64,000 nucleotides of DNA. Origin: Lyophyllum atratum (lineage: Eukaryota; Basidiomycota; Agaricomycetes; Agaricales; Lyophyllaceae). The notes below the pieces were generated by a model. The model was not told where the DNA came from and made no database searches. It worked only from the letters and a program-made list of their open reading frames with translations. Position numbers and translations under genes: made by a program. Positions 22,301-33,705 of the stretch are shown one piece after another. Numbering within the stretch: the stretch's first letter is position 1; each line of letters starts with the position of its first letter. The stretch spans positions 1,302,001-1,366,000 of the forward strand of contig JACGCN010000009.1 in NCBI GenBank assembly GCA_014905825.1, read 5' to 3'.

Positions 22301-24703
22301 GTGGTGGGAAGGAAAAGAAGTTTTACCTGGCCACGTCCACGGAGACGCCGTACTTCTAGGTGCTGGATCTGCAGGACTCTGGGAAGAGACAGCATATTGT
22401 CGTTCGTTTCGAGTTGAAGTAGCATCTGCTCCACTGGGATGTCTAGGCGATGTGTAGACGGACGCCGCATTCGCAGCACCAAACCACGATGAGGCAAGCA
22501 TATCGCCCTCATCCTCGTTCGGTGACATGGGCTCGACGGGTACAGCAGTGCTTTGCTGGGGAGCGACGGGCTCTCGGGAAGTGGAGGCTTGCCTTGGTCT
22601 ATCGGCTAGCGGGTATCGAGTGTGAAGGTCCCGCAACTCGTCGAATGACATCCATGGCTCGATCGCGGGCGGCGGGGATGCTTCACGACTCCTCCTCTGA
22701 CTATCTAAAAAAAGGGGTATCAAGGTGAATAAAAATAAGCACAGAAGCAGAGATAGTTGGCCACGAAGACGAACCTGCTAACCACGGCCGCATATGATCC
22801 TCCAAAGGCGACGGCAGACTTGGGGCGCTGAGTCTGAGCCATCGTGGCACTGCTGATGACTCTCTATTGTCCTGATTGGCCTCAGATCTACCAGCGTTGG
22901 TACTTGAACCAGTGATGGACCTCCAACCGCTCGTACGAGCTTCGGTGCTCGGATTTCCTCTGGAAGACGACCGGATTGAGCCGCTAGAACCACTATTCTC
23001 TACCGGCGAGGAAGTGTCCATCAAGAATGGTCGCAATGTCATCTCACTCTCTTGGAGGACACGCCCAATACCTTGCAGTGCTTCCCCAATACCATGTAGC
23101 GCCTCCAGGCGCGATGCGGTATAGGAATCCAGGAGGGCGGAGGAACTGGCTCCATTGTTGCCGCTCGGAGGATCGCTCGAGCTGGCGTTGTTGGTGCTCC
23201 TCGGGGGCGGAGAAGAATTTGACTCCTCCCTCGCTGAAGGACTGAACCAGCGATTTGCAGAGTCCTCATCCAACCATCCAGCGAGATCTCGGGCAAATAC
23301 GGAGGGAAGAGGATGAGACGGGGCATTGGTGTCCGAGCTCGAAGCTGCTGGTGCTGAACCAGTCGAATGATTCTCCTCGATGGATTCATGCAAAGATAAT
23401 ATGTCTCTCGGTATCGAGATGCGAGATAGAGAAGGAGGTTGGGTTGCACGAGATGATGATTGTGGCCTCGAGCCATTCCAGGAGAACATTCGGAGACTTT
23501 CCAGAGGGTCTTCCCATGTTTCGTCATGGTCCTGGATGGGAGGCAACGTCGGAGGAGTATGCTCACTTGCCCTCCTGGTCCTTGTGGTGGGCTGTAATTC
23601 CTCAAGGTCGTCGAATAACGGTGATGGGGACCGCAATTCTCCGACGGCAGGAACGGGGCTGTCAGATCTGACAGTGAGCGGCTGCGGAAGCGCGTCCTCG
23701 TCGTTGTCATGCTCGAGCTCTGCGCTGGGTGGCCAGTAAGACCAGGGTGCTTGGTAAGCACGAGCCCCAGTCGACCGCACATCATGTGTGTCTCGGTTCC
23801 ATACTTCGTCATCGTGGGATAGATCGTCGGCGAGACCTAGAGAGAAGGCGACTTGAGCAACTTATAATATGTAATGAGGACAATAAACTTACCTCGCGAA
23901 CTCTCACCCTGACTGTGTGACTCATGAGGCAGCCTTCTAGGATCATTCTGACGCCCTTCGTCTCGGCCAGCAGTTCCGGAGGCCAGTCTCTGTGTCCTCG
24001 GTAGGCCAAAGCCGTATAACGAGTTAGGTAAAGGTGGTGAAGGTTGTGCGGGAGGCTGAAGAAATGAGATGGTGTTCGTGGTAATCTGTGCTTCCTCTCC
24101 CAATAGCTCTAGAGGGGGCAAGACAGGCGGTGGCGTGGATGATCGTGGAAGGCTCGGCGACCGAGATCGACGCAACGCAGAGATTTGAGTATCGAATGCG
24201 TTGAATCTCTCTAGAGATAATCTATAAGAATCGTCCGCCTGGGATACAGTTGGTGCTGTGGAAGTGCTTGGCTCTTCTTCGTCTTCCACCAGCGGGTAAT
24301 CCTCCATGTCAATGTCCTGTGTCTCTGATGTTGGAATCCCGGGTAGTCCAAGTGACGAACGCGCGAGATTCAACGATAGATGAGGTGCGCCTAAAGTAGG
24401 GGTTGGCCGTGCAGTAGCTGCTAAAGCCGATTGGGAGACAGCGTGGGCGGAGTCGGTGCTTGAGCTGGAGCTTGAGTTTAATGTTGAGGATGAGCTGCCA
24501 ATAGAGACGCTGTCGTCTGAGAAGCTGCTTGCGCTCCTCGCCCGTTTATTACGATCGTTTCCATCGCTGCCGCTGCTCCCCCCGCCGTCAGGGCCTCCCA
24601 AAGGACTCTCGAGATCGAAGCCAAACTGATCGAAGGAACGCTTGAAGGAAGTAGTATTCGGAGGCAACTCTAGGTGCAACTGAGGGGGGCAATTGGAGGA
24701 CAT
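19392..24703 (-). CDS. Giant disordered RING-H2 protein (probable E3 ubiquitin ligase)
   Basis: Eight exons join in frame to 1,633 aa: 24703-23893, 23836-22775, 22704-22327, 22266-20795, 20733-20020, 19966-19793, 19737-19669 and 19613-19392. The start is MSSNCPPQLHLEL. Roughly the first 1,480 residues are Ser/Pro/Arg-rich low complexity without a recognised fold. Near the end, FDESYESLLSLAASLGEAKP leads into the RING. Its first pair is CPICLDDYQAEDG, then ADCSHWLHRECL and QWLRSASTCPVCRKT, i.e. C-x2-C...C-x-H-x2-H-x2-C...C-x2-C, a complete RING-H2 set. The RING is split over the last three exons. By family, it would recruit an E2 and ubiquitinate substrates chosen by the long N-terminal part. 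The gene ends with a Gly/Asn/Pro-rich tail. Confidence 0.88.
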
Positions 24704-26533
24704 GGTGGTTAATGACAGACCAGGAATGTACAGCGGTCTGTGCAGGAGCCTCACGATGAGGAGTGTGACTACTCACGGTATTATTATCCGCGGCGCTTAT
24801 GTAAGGTCTTACAATACTGTCTTTGTCCGGCTTCCGCGCTGTGCAGAAAATTATTCTCTTTGTCATAGCGCGATCACAGCACATCCAACACGCTGGCCAC
24901 TATAAATTAGGAAGACAATGGCGATTTCATCCAATTTTTTCACGGATGATCGATGTGTGGGCTGTACGTTCACGATGTCACTGGAGTGATAGACAGTCAT
25001 ATGCTGCGACTCATGATGGTTGTCAGAACCTCGTCGCGCGGCCGTAAGCCGAGGCATGTATCAGAATGATGCCTTGTTAAGATGCAGAGCGGCTTGCAGC
25101 TGGTATCTGAGCGCTGAGCGCCGAAACGTACAGCTGTTATCATCATGGGTCAAGCAACGTGCCCCAGGCGGACAGGGGCGACACCATTCAGTGCGTACCT
25201 ATCAAAATTCACAGGATAAGACCCATTCTCCTCTACAACCAACGCTATATCACATACGACAAAGTCCACCCTAACAGAATCCGCGAAGAATTAACATCGA
25301 TAAGCCACCCGAACTATGTCCGACGAGAAGAGCTCAGATTCTTGGCGCAACATGTCACTGCACGCCCACAACGGGCACAATATGCCTATCGATGAAGCTT
25401 GAGCACTCCAAGGGCCGCATTCATGCTTGCAGACAGCCTGAAAGCAAGACTAGCGGCGACATGCGAAGAAAAAGGCAACGCGAAAAAGGCCAGGTTCCCA
25501 ACCATTCCATCATTCAAAACATGTTCCAAGCTGGCAGGCGATGAGCGTCTAACAGACATGCACAACGCCTCGGAGAATGCTGATCAGTGTGGGAGATAGT
25601 TTTAGGAGATCGGCAGGTTCAGGCGTTCTGAGAGCAGACAGAGCCCAGACCATACCAATTTCCCAGCCAATTAAGCCAACGCTACGATGGGTAGCTATGG
25701 GCAGGTGATTGAGCTCAGCTGACGAGCGGCTCCGGAGGCTTTTTTTACCCATGCCATGATACAGCAAATACCGCTTGCGAGGGCGGAAACTTGTGCTGAT
25801 GCCGCACACAACCATGAAGACCGTATAAGCCGCGGGTGTCGACTATGGTCGGCGGGTTGCAAGGTCGCCTGCTCGTCACAGAAATAAAAATGGTTGCGCT
25901 TCGGAAGATGCCGCAGTTCCGCTCACCCATCGTCTCCGAGTCCACCACAGCTGACGCTTGACCATACTAACCTCGATTATTACTACATCTATAAAACATT
26001 TCAAACGATCGACACATGTTCTACAATTTCTCGCATTTCGATTACATTGTGCACATGAATATCCTCGAGATCAAACCCTCTTTTCGGGCCTCCGAAGTAT
26101 TGATTATTACCATACTATACACAGGTAACCTTCAAGGGCACCTCGGTGGCCAATTGCAGACAGCCATCACAAGTCGGGTGACAGAGATATCATATCGGTA
26201 TCAAGTTCAATGACCTTTCGAGTAGATCAGATGTCGTTGTTACACTCAGGATATCGTCATCGTCATCTATGGGTTGGGATATTGTGGCGAAATATGGATA
26301 GTATGTATACAATTCAAGCGGCAAAAAACCCAAACTAAAACAGGGGAGAAATCGAGTCCCTAAGTATATACGTACACTAGACCTATGTATCTGTCCGTCC
26401 AACATGAGTCGAAAAAGTAAAGCATGTTTTAGCCTCGTAATCCATAGAAAAATAGCCATCCGAGGTCCCAAGTAAAATGCGAGGCCCACCAAACTCGGGT
26501 ATGTAAGTGGCTGCAACCCAAAAAGAACAAAAG
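24704..26533. other. 1.8-kb intergenic region
   Basis: RING gene promoter side and 3' side of the first F-box gene. Open frames here are short, without domains, and interrupted when read for splicing. No RNA gene, element or array seen. Confidence 0.5.
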
Positions 26534-28259
26534 CTACAAAATATTCCTACCCAGGGGAACCGGAATCCATACCTCAGGGAAGGGATACCATGACGGCCCC
26601 ATCTCGTACAGCTCCACTCCACTCATCTCCTCTCTCCGTTCAACATCAAACTCGAGCCAACTGTCTTCAAACCGGTGTGTCCCTGTGCGTTTGCGGTACT
26701 CGAAGCCCACACGCTGAAGGGTCGGAATTCTGCACGCGAGGGATTGCGCACACTCCTTCCTGGCTGCGCGCCACGGCTCGTATGTATCCATCTCGTCATA
26801 CTCAGGGAACTGGATGCAGATACGCAGCTCTCGGAGACGCGTCAGTGGTGAGAACGCATCTGAAAATTCCTCCTAAAAGCAATACATTTCATCAGTCGAC
26901 CATTTCGTGACATGGGCGAGGCGGGGCTTACCCATGCATATATGGATCTCCCATCGTGATACCCACACAGCTCAATCTCCAGCGCCTCCAGATTCGTGCA
27001 GTGCGAGGCAATAGCATAGCACAGGTCTGGATTGAGTTTGTCCTCAATCATGATCCTCAGTCTCGTAAGCGCGTTCTCGCCCTTCCGCTGCCCAACTTCC
27101 ATATCCGCCAGGATCTTGTCAATATCAGCGCGGCTCAGCGCAATGGGCACCCGCGGCTGGTCAATAATGGCGCAGATCGCCAGGCGCTCCAGCGACGTCG
27201 TGTAATGAAACACATCATCAAAGTTGCACGCATTCGACAGCGCGAGTCGCTCTAACTGCCCCAATAGGCTTGGACGATTATTCTTAACCGTCGGGAGGTG
27301 GTCGAGAAGGAGGCGGAACCCCGGGTCGCTCTTCGTCTTCGCAAAAAGTAGCCTAAGCTCTCGGAGTTTGGGCATCTGCGCCAAGACATCCAAGAGCTCT
27401 GTGTTCCCGCGTGGCGCGTGGCCGGTGAGGACGAGGGTATCGAGGACGGGCCACTCATACCCGGCGAGCGACTCGAGGGAGCAGAGATCGGCCGAGACCT
27501 GCACGTGGCGGAGGTGTGCCGTTTTGCCGACCTGGAAGAGGAATGCGGTGGCGGCGTAGCGCGCAAGGATGTCGTTTTTGTATTTCTTGCGATATTCGCG
27601 GACGTAATACGTACTTTCAGAGTATCGTGCGTCGAATGGCCCTTCGCCCACGCGCACGGCTTCAGCGACGGGGACGATGGTGAAGCGCTCGAGGTGAAAT
27701 TCCGCAGGAACCTTAGGAATCATGGAAACATACAGCGGGGTGTCATCGATTGACAAATCACGCAGGGAGGGGCACTGAATGAGGGCGTTAAGTACAGAGT
27801 TGGGGGGATGGAAGGGGCAGTTCAGATAGAAACTGGAGAGGCTAGGCATGGCGGGCAGTGCCGCAACAAGTTTATCGATGTGGCGGGGGTGATAATCTCC
27901 ACCTATGTAATACCTGTCCCCCCAGCGAGGAGGGTTGGCATCGGACCAGTCTTCTGGCCAGATGAGTCGTAAGCGTCTGCGAAAGAAGGAATCAATATTT
28001 AGGTCATATATCCATCCTCTTAGCGGCTTACCTGAAAAACGGCCATAGGGTGGGCGGAAAAAAACAGCAAACCGGATTCCTCGTCGTGTTTATTGGCGTG
28101 AGGCCAGCGGACGTCAGCGAAGAGAGCAGACAGGCAGGTTTCACGGATAACACGACAAGTCGAAGCTAAGTTGAGAATCACATCTAGGTCCGAATCGCGG
28201 TACAACGATAGGGCCTCTTTCACTAGGGCATAAGAAACGTCTGAGTCGAGTGTGGGCAT
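26534..28259 (-). CDS. F-box-like / leucine-rich-repeat protein, one frame break
   Basis: Exons 28259-28032, 27976-26942 and 26872-26534. The N-terminal LVKEALSLYRDSDLDVILNL and ASTCRVIRETCLSALFADVRW fit the degenerate F-box of the expanded mushroom F-box/LRR families. The rest has LRR-like blocks such as VLDTLVLTGHAP, LRELRLLFAKTKSDPGFRLL and CTNLEALEIELCGY. In SCF ligases such proteins choose substrates. Exon 2 must be read LRLIWPEDWSDANPPRWGDR to stay open into the rest. Exon 1 then needs FFPPTLWPFFR, one base away from its upstream frame. The break falls in an A7/T7 run at 28058-28064. It is either a real frameshift or an assembly indel. Confidence 0.75.
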
Positions 28260-28690
28260 CAGTAATGGGGTACGTGTTCTGTACGAGACTTGTCGTTAGA
28301 GGGCGTTCCTGAACCGAGAGTCAGCAAGACCGTCGACGAACGGGGTGTTTTGGCCTCGCCGTGGTTAAGAGAGACGGTGTTCAGCGCAGCTGATTGGGGG
28401 ATTGAACGACAACCATGAGTATGGCTTCATCAAGGAAAGGAAAGAGACGGCAAGGGCCTAGAAGGCACCCCGGTTTTCCACTTCGAATCTGGGGTTCAAA
28501 AACTTGACCGCAAGCGGCAAGGATTGATGACTGATCTAAATATACTTGGCATTCGCGACATCTTATCACCACCACGTCGGATTTGTGAAGTTCTTTTCAA
28601 AGTCTTTCGGTTGTTTACATGTAAATCTAAACTGGCATACCCTATACCTCAAGAAGTCAATTTCAGCCCGTAACCAAGTCTACTAAGCGC
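28260..28690. other. Intergenic spacer
   Basis: Promoter side of the first F-box gene and 3' side of UBC13, both minus strand. Nothing else supported. Confidence 0.55.
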
Positions 28691-29445
28691 CTAATCGAGG
28701 TTGGCGTACTTCTGCGTCCACTCCTGGCTGACGCGTTGCGCATCCTTCTCGTTCTCCTTGTAGTGCTTAGCCACGTCCGTTGCAAGAGGGTCATCCGGGT
28801 TCGGTGCACTGAGCAGTGCTTGCACAGAGAGGAGGACGGTTCTAATCTGAAGCGCCGGCGACCATTTATCTTCAAGTAAGAGTATGGGTCAATCCCCGTG
28901 AAAGTCAACCACGACGATGCAACTCCACGCACCTTTCAGAATATCCAAACAAATACGGCCGAGTTTATCTGAAAGGTGGTCAGGTTACCATGCAGAAGTA
29001 CAACATATATGAATCTGGACGCACCGATGTTGGGATGATATATCTTTGTCAAGAACCTCACTTTCGGTGGCGCCATGGGGTACTCCTCCGGTAGAAACAG
29101 CTCCAGTTTGAATATTCCGCCTATATTGTGATAGAGCTTTTCCACGATGCTCCCAGATTCAGACCAAGAGAGAGGACTCACTTTGAAACGGGCTGCCCTC
29201 TGGACCCTCGATCGTAACATCAAAGTATCGCAAGTTATCCTCATGTGGGAGTGCCGAAATGCCAGGAGCAGGATCGGACATGAGTCTTTCTGTTTCCTAT
29301 AGGACGAAATTCATTAGGATCCTCGCGCCGCTGTCTGGGGAATCCAGGATTGGGGGCACCTTGATGATCCGCTGCAATTACCAAGAGTCATTCGTCGATT
29401 GTGCTACTCTGATCTCAGGAATCGCCGTACCTTCGGTAGAGACAT
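28691..29445 (-). CDS. UBC13: Ubiquitin-conjugating enzyme E2, Ubc13 type
   Basis: Six exons: 29445-29431 (15 nt), 29371-29360 (12 nt), 29296-29182, 29120-29025, 28968-28933 and 28869-28691, giving 150 aa, the normal E2 size. The N-terminus [20 protein letters not shown] is typical of Ubc13. The UBC fold shows [20 protein letters not shown] and the active-site segment [20 protein letters not shown], with catalytic Cys. [19 protein letters not shown] follows. With an Mms2/Uev partner, Ubc13 makes K63-linked ubiquitin chains in DNA-damage tolerance and signalling. All key residues are present. The first two exons are tiny but join in frame. Confidence 0.95.
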
Positions 29446-30190
29446 GGTAAGCACCAGGATTTGTGGTATAAAGATACAGAGGAGAACGATGTGGAGGTCT
29501 GAAAGGAGCTGAAAGACTACAGTGGCTCTGTTATCGGTAACAGTGGTACCCAGAATTGCTGAGTCAGCAATTTCCTGTTTGGTCGCCGCAGAATCGTTGG
29601 TCCCACGTGCAACAAGACTTGTACTTTCGCTTCCTCGAACTTCGCCAAGTGGATTACCAAGGAATTACGCCACGAATAAGTACTTTCTAAGCTGTACTAC
29701 CAATGCATGAGTGTCCTGTATCCGGCGCGCCCGACCCATAGGTTATCAGGAAACAGTATATTTGATTTCATCGGACCCCTCCTCCCTGTAGCATCCATCC
29801 GTAGATCATGGCCCAAAGCCAAAGAACCTTGCAGGAACTTTGCGAAAACCAATACCAGTCCATAACCTGGCTGATGCAAGGAAATCGAACATCGTGAAAG
29901 ACATCTTCTGGCAACTACACGAGACGTCCGTGATACTTGCACCGCAGATCACATCTCGAGGGTTGAACATCTGATCATCAAGTGTTATTTGCAAGTGGAC
30001 CGCTACACACACTGACAGCGGACGTAGACAATTGCAAATACAGAGTATTATCGCTGTTCAGCTATTCTAGAACTGTATCATTGGGTATGCTAAGCTACTC
30101 TGCAGGCATAAGAATCATGTCTTTTGAAAGTGCAATGAAACTGCGAATATTCTCAGTAAGTTTGCTATGAAGCAGTGATTGTGGCCTACC
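29446..30190. other. Intergenic region
   Basis: UBC13 promoter and 3' flank of the secreted LPG-repeat gene. Short open frames without domains; nothing supported. Confidence 0.55.
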
Positions 30191-31143
30191 TTATAGCTTG
30201 AGGATGCTAAGGACGTTGGTGAACTTGAGGCCAACGAGGGTCTGGATGAAGGGGCCGAGGAGGGGCAAGACGACAGCGAGGAGGCCAGCGACGAGGGTGA
30301 AGATCGCAGCGAGGAGCTCAGCTAGAACGCCACTGAAGAGCATGTCAGTAGCTGATATCGCAGAAACATGAACGCGCCACGACTTACGAGACGCCAGCGA
30401 GGATGGGAGCAACGAGGTGAGCGGAAGCGGCACCGACAACGCGGAGGGCAGTGGCGAGGATAGTAGCAATGAGCTGTGAAAGACACGTCAGGGCATGCAA
30501 ACATCTTCGCGCCAGGAAACGCTTACTGTCAGGACGGCGGTCAGGAGCTGGGCAACTTTGAGGAGCGACAGAACTTCGCCACCGAGAGCGAGGACGAATT
30601 CGACGGGGTGGTCGGCCAAGGCCTTGACAGCGGTAGTGGCTTCACAGATGATTCCCCGGACTTCGTTGATGAGCACAACAACAACATCAACCTCAACAAC
30701 AGCTTTGACGGAGGCGGCAGCAGCTACAGGAACGTGGTCAGAAGGGAGTACACGTAATTGAAGGGGTATTACTTACCGAGCTTGTCAGCGACGGTGTTAA
30801 GTTTGGCCTGGACGGCGGTGAGGATCTCCGGGAGAGACTGAAGGTGGCGCTTGTCCAAGACTTCGACCTCGACGCCGGTGGTGATAGGCCCGAAGGTGTT
30901 GTCACCTTGGCGGCCGTTGAGAACCTTGGTGGCACCTCCGAGGACGCCGGTCAAGCCAGCGACTTGAGGGAGAGCGGGGATTCCAGGTAGGACGGGGGCT
31001 CCAGGTAGGACGGGGGCTCCGGGCAGGACGGGGACACCTGGCAGGGCGGGAACTCCAGGTAGGGCAGGAGTGACAGGGGCCGCTGAAGTGAGGGCCGAGA
31101 AGGCGACGGTGGCAGCGAGGAAGACAGTGCGGAATGAAGGCAT
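30191..31143 (-). CDS. Secreted protein with LPG-x-P repeats and hydrophobic helices, unknown function
   Basis: Exons 31143-30777, 30723-30527, 30473-30388 and 30332-30191 give 263 aa. The signal peptide MPSFRTVFLAATVAFSALTSA is followed by six hexapeptide-like repeats of the type ALPGVP/VLPGAP (near 31090-30970). The rest is Val/Leu/Ala-rich helices, e.g. LINEVRGIICEATTAVKALA, PVEFVLALGGEVLSLLKVAQ, then AELLAAIFTLVAGLLAVVLP. Proteins of this build occur in many basidiomycete genomes as uncharacterised secreted proteins. Very low polar content suggests a surface-active or membrane-associated role, which is inference. A TATA-like box lies about 110 nt upstream of the ATG. Confidence 0.82.
30965..31090 (-). 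repeat. LPG-x-P hexapeptide tandem repeats
   Basis: Coding repeat directly after the signal peptide of the secreted protein. Units alternate ALPGVP, VLPGAP and VLPGIP; the DNA units are near-identical 18-mers (e.g. GTAGGACGGGGGCTCC- type on the plus strand), so copy number may vary between strains. Confidence 0.75.
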
Positions 31144-31251
31144 TGCAAAGGAATGTGGATTGTCGGGGCTACGACGTGTGTTGGGAGTTAGAAAGTAGGA
31201 GAAGAGCAGATGACTAGAGGTCGATGGAGGAATTAACAACAGAAAGTATTC

Positions 31252-31258
31252 CTTTATA
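31252..31258 (-). promoter_or_regulatory. TATA-like box of the LPG-repeat gene
   Basis: TATAAAG on the minus strand about 110 nt upstream of the ATG at 31143. It is the only such box close to this start. Assignment is positional. Confidence 0.5.
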
Positions 31259-32211
31259 GGTCCAAGAAGGCTGGTGGGAACACAAGACGTCAGCGTGATA
31301 TGAAAGAAGCACGGCAATATCTGCAAAACATATTGCGTCGCTCCGCGTAATGATGATCGGATGCAGTCGTGGCGTGTGTTCAGCGTTGTTCCTCCAGCGT
31401 ACCTGTCTCCCAGCGTGGTCCCAAATTTCCATGAAAGCAGTAATATGTAGCTTCCCCTCCATAGAATTCGCCTTCTAAAAGAAAGATACGTTGAATGTTA
31501 TTGACCTTCTGTAGGAGGATGTCTGGTTTGCGGAGATTGACACGGTTATTCCCATTACGTTGTGATGCTCCCTTCTCTGATATTTTGGTAGTCCCAAACA
31601 GGGTCTCAGTCAAAAAAAATTTGCATAAGAAGCCGTGCTAAGCCATATCCGGTGCAACGCTTGGATGAACCTAACAAGGTGGAGTAAGAATAGGGTTAGC
31701 GCACGTATTGCTGCTCCACCAATCGATCAATCTATCATCACACTTAGGCACCATGTTGTACCACGGCGGTCTGACGACACGGAGGATTGAAGAATGCCGA
31801 CATGTCAGCCACACCTCCCCAATCCTGAGTCCATTTCTTTGGCTGCAAGTACAACTCGACACCTTCAGCTGGAGGGGGAAGATCGCCTTCGAAGCCAACC
31901 ACCAAGATCACGAGAACGCATAAGCGGCTTTCTTGATTCCCCTATATTAGACGGTAGCGAGTCGGAATGCTTGCTATAAATTTCGGGTCAGTGAAATGAA
32001 AGTAAAGCGAAGGGTACAGCAGTGGTACCCGTATCGGGCTTCTCAATTGACACATTAAACAGAGTAACCGAGTAACTTGGAGGAGGACAAGGAAGGACAA
32101 GGATCGTCCGAAGTATTCGGCTCGCTGAGCCTTTGTCATCGCCACGTGGTACATCGTGCCCTATCGTGCCTGGCACACTTGTGGCAGTGGCACATTTCGT
32201 TGTGAACGACG
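31259..32211. other. Intergenic region between divergent genes
   Basis: About 0.95 kb between the LPG-repeat gene (minus) and the Bem46-type gene (plus), so it serves as upstream region for both. No coding sequence supported. Confidence 0.5.
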
Positions 32212-33705
32212 ATGTCAAACCTCTTGCCATCTCTTGAAACGTTCGCAAAGGTATATATATCATAAGTCCAGGTGCCCGGGCATCATGTATCTGACAACAT
32301 ATCAATCAAGGGAACGCTAGCGACTGCAGCAACCCTATCAACTGTCGGTCGGTCAAGCTGGGAAGCAACAACGTGCGAGGCTAGCTGACCCGAGGATTGC
32401 ACAGGCGCGGGATTGCTGTGGTATGGCCAAAACTACTTGATATACCCCTCGGCATTTCCTCCTGGATCAAGGACCGGTGCGTAACACAACTCCTGCATAA
32501 CGAAAGACAATTGAAATTAGCCACGCCGTGCCAGACGTCCCTGTTCCAGACGGCGTCCCCTATGAGAATCTTGAACTGGAAACATCGGACAAGGTTAAGC
32601 TACGATGCTACCTCCTCCCTCAAAAGAAGTCATTGGGTACGATACACGCCACGCACGTCGAGGATGATAGGACAGTAACGGACGACGAAGCGAGTCAATC
32701 CATCCTGAGGCGTCATCATTGTCTGACAACTTGACCAGTTCGTCGCCAGCCGACCAACCGTTATAATGTTCCATGGAAATGGAGGAAACCACGGACATAG
32801 AATTCCTTTAGCTAAAGTCTTCTACTTGAAGATGCGATGTAATGTGTTGATGATGTCATATAGAGGGTAGGCTCCGCACACCGAATGCCGAGAAGGAGAC
32901 TAACCTTTAGCCAGCTACGGGTTATCTGAGGGTTCTCCCTCGGAAAAAGGTAATTTCGGTTATATTCACCCGCCCGTACATCCCTGATGCAATCTTCCAG
33001 GCTTACAGATCGATGCTCAAACTGCTCTGGACTATATAACGTCAAATCCTATCTTCTCTCAGACACCGATTGTGATCTCCATGTATCTCCCTCCCATTCC
33101 CGGATGTTGACCCTTCTTTCAGATTCTCTACGGACAATCGATTGGAGGAGCTGTCTCGATAGACCTCACGAGCCGCAATCCCACCAAGGTGCTTTTAATG
33201 ACCTTCATACATGCCTAGACTGACAGCTCATTTCCGTGCAGATTCAAGCCCTCATTCTCGAAAACACGTTCACGTCCCTGCCCAGCCTCGTACCACATGC
33301 CTTGCCTGCACTTGGGCCCTTCTCTTTCTTGTGTCATCAAAAATGGGATTCGATTAACAAAATCCCACTCATTCCCGCGACGACGCCGATCTTGATGCTG
33401 AGTGGCGCAAGGGACGAGATCGTCCCGAAGGAGCAAATGCGTGCACTGTGGGAGGCAGTTGCGAAGCGGGGTGAGAAAAAGACGACTGGAGGTAGGGAAT
33501 ACAAGGTCGGCTTAGAACGAGCCAAGTATATGGAGTTCGAAGATGGAGGTCATAGTGCGTGCTATCTGTTCCAAGATGACGTCCGAATCATCGACTGACG
33601 ACATGAATACTTGAAGACGATACGTGTGTGCAAACAGGTTATTGGCCAGCTGTGGCGGAGTTCGTCGCCAGCCTAGGAGCGCAAGGGCCACACGAAAAGT
33701 TATAA
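32212..33705 (+). CDS. Bem46/ABHD13-type alpha/beta hydrolase
   Basis: Ten exons join in frame to 335 aa: 32212-32250, 32311-32347, 32405-32480, 32521-32674, 32739-32866, 32915-32949, 33001-33071, 33123-33188, 33242-33554 and 33617-33705. An N-terminal hydrophobic segment (GTLATAATLSTVGAGLLWYG) likely anchors it in a membrane. Then QNYLIYPSAFPPG, PTVIMFHGNGGNHGHRIPLA and RCNVLMMSYRGYGLSEGSPS follow. The nucleophile is in ILYGQSIGGAV, the acid in LSGARDEIVP and the His in GGHNDT, so the triad is complete. Bem46 homologues sit in the ER/eisosome region in fungi and affect polarity; the substrate is unknown. Twelve to thirteen bases of the 3' exon repeat a segment of exon 5, probably by chance. 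Confidence 0.92.

Noticed and set aside
32739..33675. Repeated TTCGTCGCCAGCC in exons 5 and 10 of the Bem46-type gene
   Set aside because: Only 13 nt, both copies are needed for conserved residues, and no wider duplication exists; chance is likely.
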